Below, piece by piece: positions 33,770 to 44,912 of a stretch of 64,000 bases of DNA; positions within the stretch are counted from its first letter, which is position 1; each line of letters starts with the position of its first letter. Origin of the DNA: Scylla paramamosain. Lineage: Eukaryota; Arthropoda; Malacostraca; Decapoda; Portunidae. A program made the position numbers and the translations under genes. A model generated the notes under the pieces. That model was given only the letters and a program-made list of their open reading frames with translations. It ran no database searches and was not told the DNA's origin. The stretch covers positions 19,726,266-19,790,265 of the forward strand of contig NC_087166.1 in assembly GCF_035594125.1 (NCBI RefSeq), in the 5' to 3' direction.

Positions 33770-36130
33770 TATCTCTAACCCAGACAATGGGCGGGGCACA
33801 ATAGTCATGAATAAAAAAAAAAAAGATTATTATGAAAGTTGGAAGATATTTTAAGTGATTTTTAAAAAAAATCACTTAAAATCACTCAATGAATTTAAAC
33901 TTAAAAGTTTAAATTCATTAAAGATACTACTAAATATGAAGATAAACTAACTAGACTGCTTAGACAACTCCTTAAAATGAAGGTTATCACTGAAGATATT
34001 TTTAAACACCTATTCACAGGTGGCTCGTCTCCTGGCATCCTATATGGCCTTCCTAAAATTCACAAAGACGGCAAAAGTATTAGGTACAACCTTAATACTA
34101 TTAATATTTAATTTAAGGGATACCCTAAAGACTCTGTCCAGACTACCTGCCTGATGTTCCGTATTGTGGGTTATCATGTTTTAGGTCCATTAGCTTTCAT
34201 AAACGAAATACAATCGTGAAGAAAGTGAAGAAAACCTATTTTAACAGTAATCCTATGCCGATTTTTTATTTATTTATTTTTTTTACTAGATGGAAGATCA
34301 AATCTTAATGTTAGCAAAGAGTCACATACGTTTTGTGGAAACTGGAAAATATCTATTAACCACACTGGAGTCCCTAAAAGATGAATGAACAATAGCAGAA
34401 ATTCCTTGTACTACATTTCTGTTATTGCCCATTCATCTTTTAGGGAATTCAATGTGGTTAAAAGATCTTTTCCAAAGTTACTCAAAAACTTATATGGTTC
34501 TTAGCTAATTTTAAAATCTGATAAATCTTTTATTATTAAGAAACCTGATAAACGCCGTGGAACGGTAGTAATGGATAAATTGGATTATATAAACAAGGTA
34601 GAAAACATTTTAAATGATACAACTAAATTCGAACTCATAAAAGAAAAAGCGTATGTGTTTATAGCAAGGATGGAAGACAGGTTCGCCAGACAGTCAAGAC
34701 ATCTACTTAAGATAAAAATTATTACAAAGGAAGTTTTCGATTCTATCTTTCAGAGTGGTTCATCACTTGGTATCCTATATGGTCTCACAAAAACACATAA
34801 GCAGGGCATTCCCTTCATATCTATTATTAGTACTATTGGCACATTTAATTATAAATTACCCAAATATTTTGTCCCTATCATTGAACAACTAAGAACAAGT
34901 GAATACACTGTTAAAATTTTTCCTTATTTTGAACAAGAGATACGGGATTTGCATGTGAATAACACAGTCATGGCTAGCTTTGACATTAAATACCTCTTTA
35001 CCTCTGGAAGAAGCCATACAAATAATATGTAATGAGTTGTTTGAAAACTGTAGTATTTTCCTTAATTTTACTAGAAACATATTTAATTAACCTATTAAAT
35101 CTCGCTGTTAAAAATTTTCTCTTCATATTTAAAGAAAAACTGTATGTGCAAACAGATGGAGTGTCAATGGGGTCTTTCTTGGGCCCATCCTTTGCCAATG
35201 CCTTCCTTTGTCACCATGAATCTATCTGGTTGGATAAATTACCCACTTAGTTTCATGTCAAGCCAATGACACTTTCCTACTATTTAGAGATGCTTTACAT
35301 GATTTACAGTTCCTAGAGTACCTTAACAAACAGCACCCTAATATTAAATTTACATGTGACCTTGAGAATAATCCATCTCTACCTTTCTTAGATGTCTTAA
35401 TCATTTGTTATGGCAGTCCACATCAATGTATCGTAAACCAACATTCATGGGTCTTGATATTCGATATTTATCTTTCATTCCAGAACTGCTTAAGGGGAAC
35501 TCAATCAAAACCCTGCTGCTTAGATGCTATAGTCTGCCCTCAAATTGGGATAACTTTGATTAAAATATAAACTTTCTCAAGAAGTTTTTCCATGATAAAG
35601 ATTTCCCTAAGAACGTTACAATATTTAAACTCTTAACAAATAAATTTAGTTCTCAAATCTCTCCACCTATACAAGAGGTAACAAATAAAAATTATGTTAA
35701 GTTGCCATTTTATGGGCATTTAAGCCATTGGATTAGAAAACAACCAGAACAGTTGCTTAAAGCTCACTTTCCAGACTACAAATTCATATTTACTTTTACA
35801 AATTCGTTAACAATAGGATCATTCTTCAAATACAAAGATGTCATTCTCACTAGTCTTATCTCTAATATAATTTATGAATTCATATGTTCGATCTTGCAGA
35901 GGGTCTTGCTAGACTCCTTTGGTGAATTAAACAGTGAGGTCGCCACTCCGTCTTTCCCCGAGCACAGAGAAAAGATTAACAGTCCACTTTCTGGGAAAGA
36001 ATCGTAGAACCACGTTCTAGGAAGCATAGCTATGACAAAGGACAAATGGCTATGAAGAGTGTAATATCTTATGAGTTACCGCTCTCAAGAAAGAACAAAA
36101 CTATCCACATTCATACAATATTACTTCCTA
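33770..36130 (+). mobile_element. Penelope-like element RT, plus strand, decayed
   Basis: Two blocks. 33770-34125 carries KKDYYESWK and GILYGLPKIHKDGK-like sequence. 34500-36010 carries IIKKPDKRRGTVVMDKLDYI, SGSSLGILYGLTKTHKQG, ASFDIKYLFTS, YVQTDGVSMGSFLGPSFAN, and then frameshifted sequence at the catalytic box. There the expected Y-x-DD reads as a mutated segment near 35250-35265, so the RT is inactive. A tail NIIYEFICS near 35868 starts the GIY-YIG region. The first block duplicates part of the second, so two element copies or an internal duplication are joined. Confidence 0.75.
34358..34459. repeat. 44-bp inverted repeat inside the Penelope region
   Basis: Arms 34358-34401 and 34416-34459 with six mismatches around a 14-bp loop. 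The right arm is in-frame Penelope-like RT sequence; the left arm is its inverted duplicate. Confidence 0.9.
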
Positions 36131-36304
36131 CTGCTGATTCCCCTAATGGGAACCGCCTTATCGTAGTGTAGGGGGAGGGGGAGTGGATTGCACGTCCCTA
36201 TGAACCGGCGAATGAGGCTAGAGGAGCTATTGGATCCTGCTCCACCCTTCGTAGGGGTGGAAAGGACTTCCTATGATAGCAAGGTCACCAGTGAGGGACC
36301 AGAC
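36131..36304 (+). mobile_element. LINE-B copy 2, leader, left part
   Basis: Leader homologous to 22385-22531 (GTCCCTATGA..., then GAGGGACCAGAC at 36293-36304), interrupted by TIR element TIR-1 at 36307. Confidence 0.7.
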
Positions 36305-36447
36305 AGTGGTCTGACCATTTTGAATTGAGCATTTAGGCGTTGTCCTTTCCAGGGATTCCCCGGCCTGCAGCTCTGGCACACTTACACAAAGACACACCTC
36401 ATGTCAGGTACTTCCTACCTCAAAATCAACTGGTGTTGTAGTATATA

Positions 36448-37558
36448 CAGGGTGTCCCAAAAAATGCATACACACTTTAGCAGCTGATAACTCAATTAAT
36501 GTTTTTTTTTTCTTTCCAGACTAAACCCATTGTAATTAATGAAGGCAGTCAGACTAAGCTTTGAACAAAGGAAATTCATTATAAAATGCTATGTAAGTGT
36601 GAAAACGCATTTGAACTGCAAAGAGAAGTTTAGGAGGAGGTTTCAGACAGATCCACAAACGTGACTTACCATCACTCGTATTAGAGATAAGTTTGAAGCC
36701 GATAGAACTGTTCAGAATGTCCACAAGAAGCGTTCTGGAAGACCACGAACATCGACAACCCCCATAAAGCAAGAAAGAGTGATGGAAACGTATCACCAAA
36801 GTTCAAGAAAATCTGTGCGGCAAACAAGTAGTGAGATAGGTATTTCAAAATCGTCTGTCCAACGCATTTTGAAGCGTTGTCAATGGTAAAGTTATGTTCC
36901 AAGATTAGTCCATGCTAGAAATGACGATGATTCAGACCGAAGAGTGCAGTATTGCACGATGTGTAGAAGATAAGCACTTTCGAACAAAGATTGTATGGAG
37001 TGATGAGGCCACATTCAAATTAAATGGTTCAATTAACCACCACAGTTGCACCTACTGGGAACCTGGGAATCTGCATGTTATGATGGAACACCATAATTAC
37101 CATATAATTTACTGGGAGTTACAGTAGGATGTGGCTTATCATCAAGAGGATTAATTGGACCATTCTTTTTTTACGTTACTGTGATTGGTTCAATTTACTT
37201 GAACTTGCTGCAACCGTCTGTCATGCCTCCGCGTTCACCAGACCTCACACCGCTAACTTTTTTTTTTTTTTTTATGGGGATACCATGAAACCTGCAACAG
37301 TCTATTAATTGAGAGCAACCTTTGAACGAGAATGCACACAAATACCAAACGAATTGTTTCATAATGTTTGTGATTCCAGTACTTCGTGTTATTAGCAATG
37401 CCTGGACCAGAACGGACGTCAGTTTGAAAACAGCCGTTGACAAAACAATAAAATAATGTCTGTAGATTCTATTAGATTTTGAAAATGAAATGTATTTTAA
37501 TACACACCTACTTTACAATTATTTAAAGTGTGTATACATTTTTTTCGGGGACACCCTC
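36448..37558 (+). mobile_element. mariner/Tc1-type transposon, full-length but dead
   Basis: Terminal inverted repeats AGGGTGTCCC...AAAAAATG.ATACACACTTTA at both ends, flanked by TA (36446-36447 and 37559-37560). The uninterrupted sequence at 46757-46772 is the empty site. The plus-strand transposase remnant has a helix-turn-helix region ([20 protein letters not shown] and SVQRILKR), then the catalytic core with [13 protein letters not shown] and [10 protein letters not shown]. Stops and shifts abolish it. Confidence 0.9.
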
Positions 37559-38052
37559 TATACAGTGTGATGCTCAAAAAAAGACAAGTTAGTGTAATAT
37601 GTTTTCTTTTTTTTTTATACTTGTATTGTTCTTTTTCTGCAAACACCACAATACTTGACAACGTTTCTTCCAAGCGTTGTGACGTCTCCATGGGTGGCCG
37701 AATGAGGTTACACGATCAGAGTGACCATGTTAATCGATGGTCACTTACTCTCGTGCCGCCAGGCAGGATGGAAGTTACCTCTCCCGCTCACTCTTGTCAC
37801 CTCCAGAGCCGAGAAAATTAGCTTATTTACTCAGTGATTTTTTTTTTTTTTCTGTTTTTGGAAGAAAAAGATAATAGGGTTTCATTACTTCACCGCTCAA
37901 GAGCTGTTGCCCGAAAAGCGAAAGCCACCAACGTGTTTTGACTTTTACCTCGATGGTGGTATGGAAAAAAAGTCGTAAGTAACTAAAGAATAAAGACATA
38001 ACATCATAGTTTAAGGGAAATATCATATCTAAAAGGAAACCTAACACAATTA

Positions 38053-38055
<3 letters not shown>

Positions 38056-38142
<87 letters not shown>
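38056..38142. repeat. (GA)n inside TIR-1 copy 2
   Basis: GA run of 87 bp at the same internal position as the first AG array of TIR-1 copy 1 (47145-47265). Confidence 0.98.
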
Positions 38143-38145
<3 letters not shown>

Positions 38146-38226
38146 ATATATGGGCAGGAGATTTTCTCATATACTAATTTTGTTGAATGTGATGGCTAAT
38201 TCTGCATCTTTTGAAGTCATCCAGGA

Positions 38227-38705
38227 TTGGATGGATGGTTGTGTAGGCTGGGATGCTTTGTGGGTTGATGGTGTTGTGCAGGCGGGAGCTCATACTCCGC
38301 CTGCCGTTGTGTCCCAAAGTGAAAGAAGCCTTGGTCGGTTGTTGAGTCCTGTCTCATATTATAATCATTACTGTCTATGCCAGTATGTCATACCGTGCTA
38401 TTCACTCAGTTCTCAAGCCTTCTGGAACAGTTCTCCGTATCCGCCTCAAATATGGTGGCGATTATCCCTCTAATTGGTTTTACATGACATTTACATCAGA
38501 TGTGACATTTACATCAGACATTGTTGCCAAAGCTGCTCATGAGGCAATAAATTATCTACATCTTGGAGAGGACAACTTAATTGCTGAGGTCATTCGATCA
38601 AGCAATGGCACACCGTACATAGTTGATCTCATCTACCAATGTTTTCTCCTCTGACGTCACTAGCCCCACTGGTCTCTTCCATGAATGTGGGGAAACTCCT
38701 ATAGA
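38227..38705 (+). mobile_element. LINE-B copy 2, gag part
   Basis: Resumes at GATGGATGGTTGTGTAGGCT, homologous to 22603, then a gag frame (38385-38654) with HEAINYLHLGEDNLIAEVIR matching copy 1. It ends near 38700 where a minus-strand BEL/Pao gag begins. Confidence 0.8.
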
Positions 38706-38714
38706 TCTACTTTG

Positions 38715-39993
38715 CTCGGATGTTGCTGGGTCCTAGCTATTCATACCCATTTTGCTCGCTCTAACGTTTCTCTGAGGAATACTTGAAGCCACTCAATGCG
38801 TGGGAACTCACCATCATGGCTTTTCCGATATTCAAAGAGGCTAGTTTCGTAACACTCTTGCAATCTTCCCCTAAACCTAAACCGGTGAGCTGTTAGTCTC
38901 ACCGACCTTTGTGTGTCCGTTTCCCTCAGGTATCGCAGGTCTCGTAGGTTCGTTACACAATTTTCCAGGTCACGTATTAGGTCTTTCAGGCCTTGTATAT
39001 CGTTCCAACTTACAGTTGCTCCATGCCAAACTTTATTGACTAGTTAGCTAATGTATGTCTTTGTCTCTGTACTCTTCGTCCAAGGTGGCGAATGTTTGCT
39101 CATATCCCAATTTTGGATCCTTAATTCGTATACTTCCTTGCAATGCCGCCATTATGGTTCCAGCGTAAGCTGATAAGAGCATTTTTCTGAGCTTCGTTCT
39201 GTACAGGATGTTCGTCGCCTCCACGTGTCTCTTGAAGGCCTATCGAGATTCCCAATAGTCCCCACAAGAACCTTCACTAAATGTAGGTGGTGGCATGTAA
39301 GCGAGTCTCATGACGTCCATAATTTCTTTCATGCCTGGAGCCAACGCTTCACACTCAGACTTTCTTCCGTCTTCTCCCTTTAATGCTTCCACTGCCGGGC
39401 CTACCCCTTGTTGGGCGTCGTACCCTACCTTCTTTCTCTGTTTCACATCCACTGACTGGCCACTCTCTTGTTGGGTGTCGCACTCCGCCGTTGGTTATGT
39501 CGGGAAAGGGGCGTCATGTGTCATGTTGGTTTTCTTCCCTGCATTCTTCCCTTTCCCTCTCTGATCAAGGTGAACTTCCTTCCCTTGTTACGTATCTGGG
39601 CGTGTTTCCGGCTGGCACTAGACAAGTAAGTCTCTTTCTCCCTCTGCTCTCTTTTCCCCTGATCGAGATAATCTTCCTCCCCCTGGTTTCGTACTGGGAT
39701 CTGTTTTTGGATGTAACACAACGAGTCGGTTGATCTTCCTCAGCAGTTGGCAACGCGGCGCCACGCCCCGTTGCTCTTGCGAATTTCATCAGTTCTTCTT
39801 GCATTGTCTCCATCGCTTCCTTCCTCTGGGTGCGTTCTTCCATGACTACTTGCGTCAGTTGTTGTATCATCTCTTTCATCTCCCTTATTTATGTGGATGT
39901 TTGTGGATACTTCTTCGCTTCGAGTGTATTGTCATCCAGGTGAGCCTCATTCAATGACTCTTCGTTTAGCGGTGAGCTTGGCCCTCCATCCAT
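38715..39993 (-). pseudogene. BEL/Pao-type gag, decayed
   Basis: Minus strand from ATG at 39993. An acidic N-terminus is followed by a coiled-coil-like EMIQQLTQVVMEERTQRKEA segment (39879-39800). Downstream frames read PPPTFSEGSCGDYWES, then RTKLRKMLLSAYAGTIMAAL and DPKLGYEQTFATLDEEY. That order (a PTF..G..YWEF start, a hydrophobic L-x-AYAG-x-A block, then GYEQA-x-x-LDEEYG) is typical of BEL/Pao gag proteins of the DUF1759 type. Several stops and frameshifts; no pol follows. LTRs were not seen. Confidence 0.6.
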
Positions 39994-40049
39994 CGTGACT
40001 GGGAAATGAGATAGATACTTCGTTAAAGGGGTTTTAGCTGAAGGGTTGT

Positions 40050-42290
40050 AATGGATTGCAAAGTTACAGTATACCTGGAGAACCAGTGGTGATGCAACCT
40101 AGATTATTGGTAGCAGATTTTAAGATGAAAATGGAAGGAAGAGAAGGAAAGAAGAAAGAAAGAAGATTAAAGTCTGGGAGCTGAAAAGTGAAAAGAAGAA
40201 TAAGTTTAGAAACAAAGTTGAAGAAACGTTCAGGGAAAAACATAGAACTGGCAGCTTACCAGAAATAGCAGAGGAGGTGTGGGAAGATATGAAAGATATA
40301 TTAGTAACAAAAGCAACAGAGATTTGTGGTAAGACGAGTGGGAAACCAAAAGAAGAGAAAGATACACTGTGGTGGAATGACGAGGTTCAAGCTGCAATAA
40401 AGGATAAGAAGTTAGCACTAAAACACATGGAAGACATTGAGAATGACACCACTAAAAAAAATTACAGACAAACCAAGAAGCAGGCAAAAAGAGCAGTAGC
40501 CAGAGCAGAGTAATACATACAGAGATTGGTATGAGAGGCTGTATACACCAGGCGGAGAGAAGATTATATACAGAGTAGCGAAGGTAAGAAATGAAATGAG
40601 AAAAGATGTTGGTGAAGTAGCAATAGTAAAGGACCAAAAAGGAGACATTCTTATGATGGAAGAGGACATAAAAAGAAGATGGCAGGAATATTTATCAAAC
40701 CTGTTAAACATGGAAAATGAATATGAAGAACTGAGTGAAACATTACCAGTGGAAGGGCCAATACCCAACATAAGTAGAAGGGAAGTGGATAAACCCATAA
40801 GGAAGGGAAAGGCTAACAAGGCAGGAGGAAAATTTGAAGTAACAATAAAAATGATTAAAGCACTGGGAGAATTTGGAGTGGAGTGAACATAATCATTGTT
40901 AGAAAAGATTTGGAGCACGGAGAAAATGTCTGAAGACTGGAAGGAAAGTAGAATGGTTAAGTTGTATAAGCAGAAAGGAGATATATTAAGTTGTGAAAAC
41001 TACAGAGGTATTAAGCTGTTGGAACATGGTCTGAAAATACTAGAGAGAGTGACAGAAGGGAGACTGAGAGAGACGGTCAAAATACACATCCACCAATTTG
41101 GATCTATGAGGGAACTGAGCACTGTAGATGCAACATTTATTGTACGACAGATACAGGAAAAATATTTAGAAGGAGACAGAAAGGTGTATTGGTGTTTTGT
41201 GGACTTGCAGAAGGCATATGACAGAGTGCCAAGGAAAGTATTGTACTGGAGTTTGAGAAAGAGAGTAGTGCCAGAAAAGATGATAAGACTAGTGAAAATG
41301 ATGTATGATGGAGCAAAAACAACAGTGCAGACAAGGTATGGGGAAACGGAATCCTTCCCAGTTGAAGTAGGACTCCATCAGGGATCAGCTTTGAGTCCTT
41401 TTCTCTTTCTCATAGTGTTGGACACAATAACGATGGATGTGAGAGACAATGAGGACTTGTGGGAGTTGCTGTTCACCGACGACCTAGTCATCATTGTGGA
41501 TACGGAGGAAGAGTTACAGGAGAGATATTTGTTATGGAAAGGCAACCTGGAGAAAAAGGGAATGAAAGTGAGCACACAAAAGACAGAGGTAATGGTAAGC
41601 AACAGAGAAGGTTATGAGGAAATAAATGTAACATCAGAGGATAGCATAAGATTGAAGCAGACAAGAGAGTTCAAATACCTAGGATCAGTAATTGCTGAAG
41701 AAGGAGGAACAGAAAAAGCAGTTAGACAAAGAGCAAAAGCTGGATGGGAAAAATGGAGGGAAGTGAGTGGAGTAACCTTAGATAAGAAAATACCATTGAA
41801 GCTGAGAATGAAGATATACATAAGTGTGTTGAGACCAGTACTTCTGTATGGTGCAGAGACATGGTCTTTAAGGAAGAAAGAGAAAGGCATTCTGGAGAGA
41901 ACAGAGATCAGGATGGTGAGATGGATAGCTGGCATTTCACTGTTAGAAAGGAGACAAAGTGAAGATATAAGAAGAATGTGTGGAATATGCAATATCAAGG
42001 AGAAGGCAAGAGAAGCACGACTAAGATATTTTGGACACGTGATAAGGAGAGAAGAGGATGAACCAGTGAGGAAAGCAATGATGGCGGAGGTTAGGGGGAG
42101 AAGGAGGGTTGGGAGACAGAGAATAAGATGGAGAGACGTACTAAGGAGTGATATGAACAAGCTGGGAGTGCAAGAGGATAATGCAATGGATAGAAACAGA
42201 TGGAGAAGGATAACTGGAGCGGCTGGCCCTGCAATGCAGTGGGATTAAGGTCGTATGAAGAAGAAGAAGAAGAAGAAGAAGAAGAAGCTG
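40050..42290 (+). mobile_element. RTE-clade LINE, 5'-truncated, RT largely open
   Basis: Starts at the end of the endonuclease (DCK/PGEPVVMQPRLLVADF), followed by the linker (KDTLWWNDEVQAAIKDKKLA at about 40366) and RT. The 3' end is a (GAA)n tail at 42259-42288, the kind of short-repeat tail typical of RTE elements. Frames shift near 40180, 40510 and 40886; the main RT frame is then open. Confidence 0.88.
40896..42248 (+). CDS. RTE reverse transcriptase, 450-codon open frame
   Basis: Open from Met 40896. RT motifs in order: NYRGIKLL (residues 35-42), motif A FVDLQKAYDRVPR (101-113, Asp103), motif B GLHQGSALSPFLF (159-171), motif C FTDD (193-196, in place of the usual FADD, both Asp kept), then KYLGSVIAEEGG and the C-terminal RWIAGI and RYFGHVIRR blocks. 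The frame lacks the endonuclease and first RT motifs, which lie upstream in other frames, so it is a truncated but strikingly uninterrupted element ORF, not a host gene. Confidence 0.85.
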   Translation: MLEKIWSTEKMSEDWKESRMVKLYKQKGDILSCENYRGIKLLEHGLKILERVTEGRLRETVKIHIHQFGSMRELSTVDATFIVRQIQEKYLEGDRKVYWCFVDLQKAYDRVPRKVLYWSLRKRVVPEKMIRLVKMMYDGAKTTVQTRYGETESFPVEVGLHQGSALSPFLFLIVLDTITMDVRDNEDLWELLFTDDLVIIVDTEEELQERYLLWKGNLEKKGMKVSTQKTEVMVSNREGYEEINVTSEDSIRLKQTREFKYLGSVIAEEGGTEKAVRQRAKAGWEKWREVSGVTLDKKIPLKLRMKIYISVLRPVLLYGAETWSLRKKEKGILERTEIRMVRWIAGISLLERRQSEDIRRMCGICNIKEKAREARLRYFGHVIRREEDEPVRKAMMAEVRGRRRVGRQRIRWRDVLRSDMNKLGVQEDNAMDRNRWRRITGAAGPAMQWD

Positions 42291-42710
42291 AGGGGTTGGT
42301 AATTAAGTCCACAGGACTGGTGTTACAGAAGGACTGCCAGAAAGGCTGATATCACTGAAGGACTAACTGAAGGACAGACTGAAGACTGGTGTCCCCTTAA
42401 GGACTCACTGAAGGACTGACTGAATGTCTAGTCACTGAAGGACTAGTGTCCCTTAAGGACTCACTGAAGGACTCAGTGAAGAGCTGATATCACTACTGCT
42501 GTCACGTCAGATTCCTTGATCGTTGTCTACCAACTGATGTACACTCGTCACACTGGGTGTGATGTTCACCATACTTACTTACACAATGCTTCTGTCGTCA
42601 TAACAGATTCCTTGTTCGTTGTCCACCATCTAGTGTACACTCGTCACACTCTGTGTGGTGTTCACCATATTTACTTACACACACACACACACACACACAC
42701 ACACCCGTGC
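42291..42710. repeat. minisatellites and (AC)n
   Basis: 42340-42480 holds degenerate CACTGAAGGACT-type units with a 57-bp higher period (42385 and 42442). 42511-42690 is a 96-bp tandem duplication starting ATTCCTTG (42511 and 42607). (AC)n at 42677-42705. Confidence 0.8.
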
Positions 42711-43260
42711 GCAAATTACCTTTCTCTTTTCCGGGGTGAGCCACATGCGCTGGACACCCCCGGCCGCTCGGAAAGAGGGCACCGCGCCAGTCTTCTGTCC
42801 AGGCAACGCACACACAAACACACACTGCCCGCCCTCGAGGCAGGACGGAGGTGACCCGCGCGCCGCGCTCCCGCCTTCGGCAACGCACACACGAACACAC
42901 AATCGCTGCCCACCCTCGAGGCAGGACAGATAGGCCTCGCCCGCTGCTCGCCCGTCCTCAGCGCACACAGGAACACACACTCGGTGATCTGACCTGGAGA
43001 GGATGCCTGCTCCGCGCGCCACCTCTCCGCTCCTTCTTCTGGGAGGAGAAAGATGCCTTCCCCGCTCGTCACTTCTCCACGCGTCATTTCTCTACTCTGT
43101 CCTCTGGGAGGACGAACTGCGTCGGTCCCTTCTGGAGGCCTGCTGGCAACACTACCCTCCGGGTGGTGTTGCTCGCTGGACGTTCACAGAAGACCACATG
43201 TTTGACTGTAGCTGCCCGGAGGCAGCTAAAGGATTTTAGACCCGCACGGTGACGCGAATC
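42700..43260. repeat. GC-rich, CpG-rich minisatellite island
   Basis: Roughly 77-80-bp degenerate tandem units marked by ACGCACACACAAACACACA-like segments at about 42805, 42881 and 42961 and by CCCTCGAGGCAGGAC at about 42832 and 42913. Long overlapping frames occur on both strands (for example minus 42716-43087 with a repeated CVFVCALPKAGARRAG-type unit). They track the repeat and are not called as genes. Two small hairpins lie at 43144-43171 and 43208-43227. Confidence 0.65.
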
Positions 43261-43904
43261 GTTTATTGCATACATAATAAACTTAAGACATGCATAGCAC
43301 TACTAACCATTATATACTGTATCAGCATAATTCATCACTAATCATGGATTATGCTAATTAGGGCAATCAACACCTCGTAATACAGATGTGGAACTTAGGT
43401 GTCTGGCGTCTTAAGGAGGCCTGTAACCAAGCAACACCTGCGTCTGTATTGTAAAGGTTCGATCTTTCCTGGAGTAGTCACACCCTAACTCGATGGCGGT
43501 ACAAGGGAATATGTCCCTCCGTGCTTCGTTTCTGCTGGCCCTTGGCGCCTCATGCCTGCCCGTCTTACCCTTAGGTCAGCAATAGATCCCGGATGACTTA
43601 TTCCTCTACGGAGATTCCTCTGTGTCATATCTACCCTTCGCGCCATGTTATCAACTTTATCATATAAACACTAGCTCTCTGCAGCTAAGCTCTCCACAGC
43701 TAGTTCGTCTCACACATCTTCACTACTGCGAGTAACTACTATAATGAATTCAGTTTCCTTAATCTCTACTCTAATTAACTTAGTTTCCTTCGTGTTACCC
43801 ATACATCATATACTAGTTCATTTCAACTCTCATAACATAGATCATATTATTCAGCATACGCTTGCTCAACAACAACTTCTTTTACCCGCTCTACGGTCTT
43901 TCAC
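43261..43904. other. no gene recognised
   Basis: Mixed AT-rich and pyrimidine-rich sequence with no domain, leading to the 5'-truncated LINE-B copy 3. Confidence 0.45.
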
Positions 43905-44912
43905 CCGCTCGGCAGTAACAATGTCTCTTCCATCACAGTGCACACACCACTCACTGAGGTCTTCAACAGTGTCTGCAAAATATCTGGAAAGTACTCTGCA
44001 CCTCCAACACCTGTTTTATCCCATGATGGGGACACAGTGGAAGAGCCAATGATAGTTGCCGACCTGTTTGCTGAGCATTTTGCAAGTATCTCTAGAATGG
44101 ATCCACCTACACCTATGACACTTTATCGTCAACATTTGGAATCTGATGGCGTCAATTTTTGTCTCCTCTTGTAGAGAGTCTTATAATGTCCCATTTTCTC
44201 GGTCTGAGATACACATGGCTTTGTCCCAGTGCCATGATTCATCCTTGCGTCCCGATAACATACCATATTCTTTTTGGCGCCACATGTCCAATGAAGCTTT
44301 TAAACTTTTTACTTGACCCCTTTAACTTTATTTGGAATGCTGGTGATTTTCCACCTTGGAGTGTGGCTGTAATTATTCCCATTCTAAAGCATGAAAAACA
44401 TTACCAGGTAAACGAACAATTATCGCCCGATTTCTTTAATTTTATGCAGTTGTAAGTTGCTGGAAATGATGGTGAATATCAAGGTTATGTGGTACTTGGA
44501 AAGAGGCAATTATTTGTTTCCTGTTAGCATAGTTTCTGGAAAATAAGATGTACGACTGATGCTTTATTGTCTCTAGAATCTTCCATTTCTGAGGCATTTG
44601 CTAATAAGCAACACCATGCGATAGTTATTTTATTTATTTATTTATTTTTATTTTATTTATTTTTTTTTTTTGAGAAAGATTACAACACAGCCTGGTGTCA
44701 CGGCATTTTACTGAGACTTTTCGAGTTTGGCCTCTGTGCCGATTCCTTATTTTTATACAATAGTTTTTATCTCGTCATTTTTTTTTTTTTTTATGGTTAT
44801 GGGTTTGTGGGTATCTGTCAAGAGTTCCCCTATTTGAAGATGGTGTGCCACAAGGAGGTATACTTAGTGTCACACTTTTCACTGCAAGTATAAACAGTGT
44901 CATTGGTGTACA
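43905..44912 (+). mobile_element. LINE-B copy 3, RT first half
   Basis: Frames in sequence carry the EN-RT linker (TPLTEVFNSVCKISGKYSAP), VADLFAEHFASIS, RPDNIPYSFWRHMSNEAFK, ALLSLESSISEAFANKQHHA, and motif B GVPQGGILSVTLF near 44845. The RT stops there because a LINE-A copy is inserted; motif C appears after it at 49241. Confidence 0.8.

Larger units (their letters stand above)
36307..38226. mobile_element. TIR-1 element copy 2, containing a mariner
   Basis: Begins TGGTCTGACCATTTTGAATT like the complete copy at 46628-47729 and follows it through GTAGTATATA, the GTGATGCTCAAAAAAA segment (37565) and the CATCATAGTTTAAGGG segment to an internal (GA)n at 38056-38142. The right terminal repeat is not recognisable; LINE-B sequence resumes at 38227. 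The 1,111-bp mariner at 36448-37558 interrupts it. Confidence 0.75.

Noticed and set aside
42716..43087. 123-codon minus-strand frame with repeated Cys-rich unit in the GC-rich island
   Set aside because: The peptide repeats track the DNA minisatellite and other frames and the opposite strand are equally open; no domain recognised.
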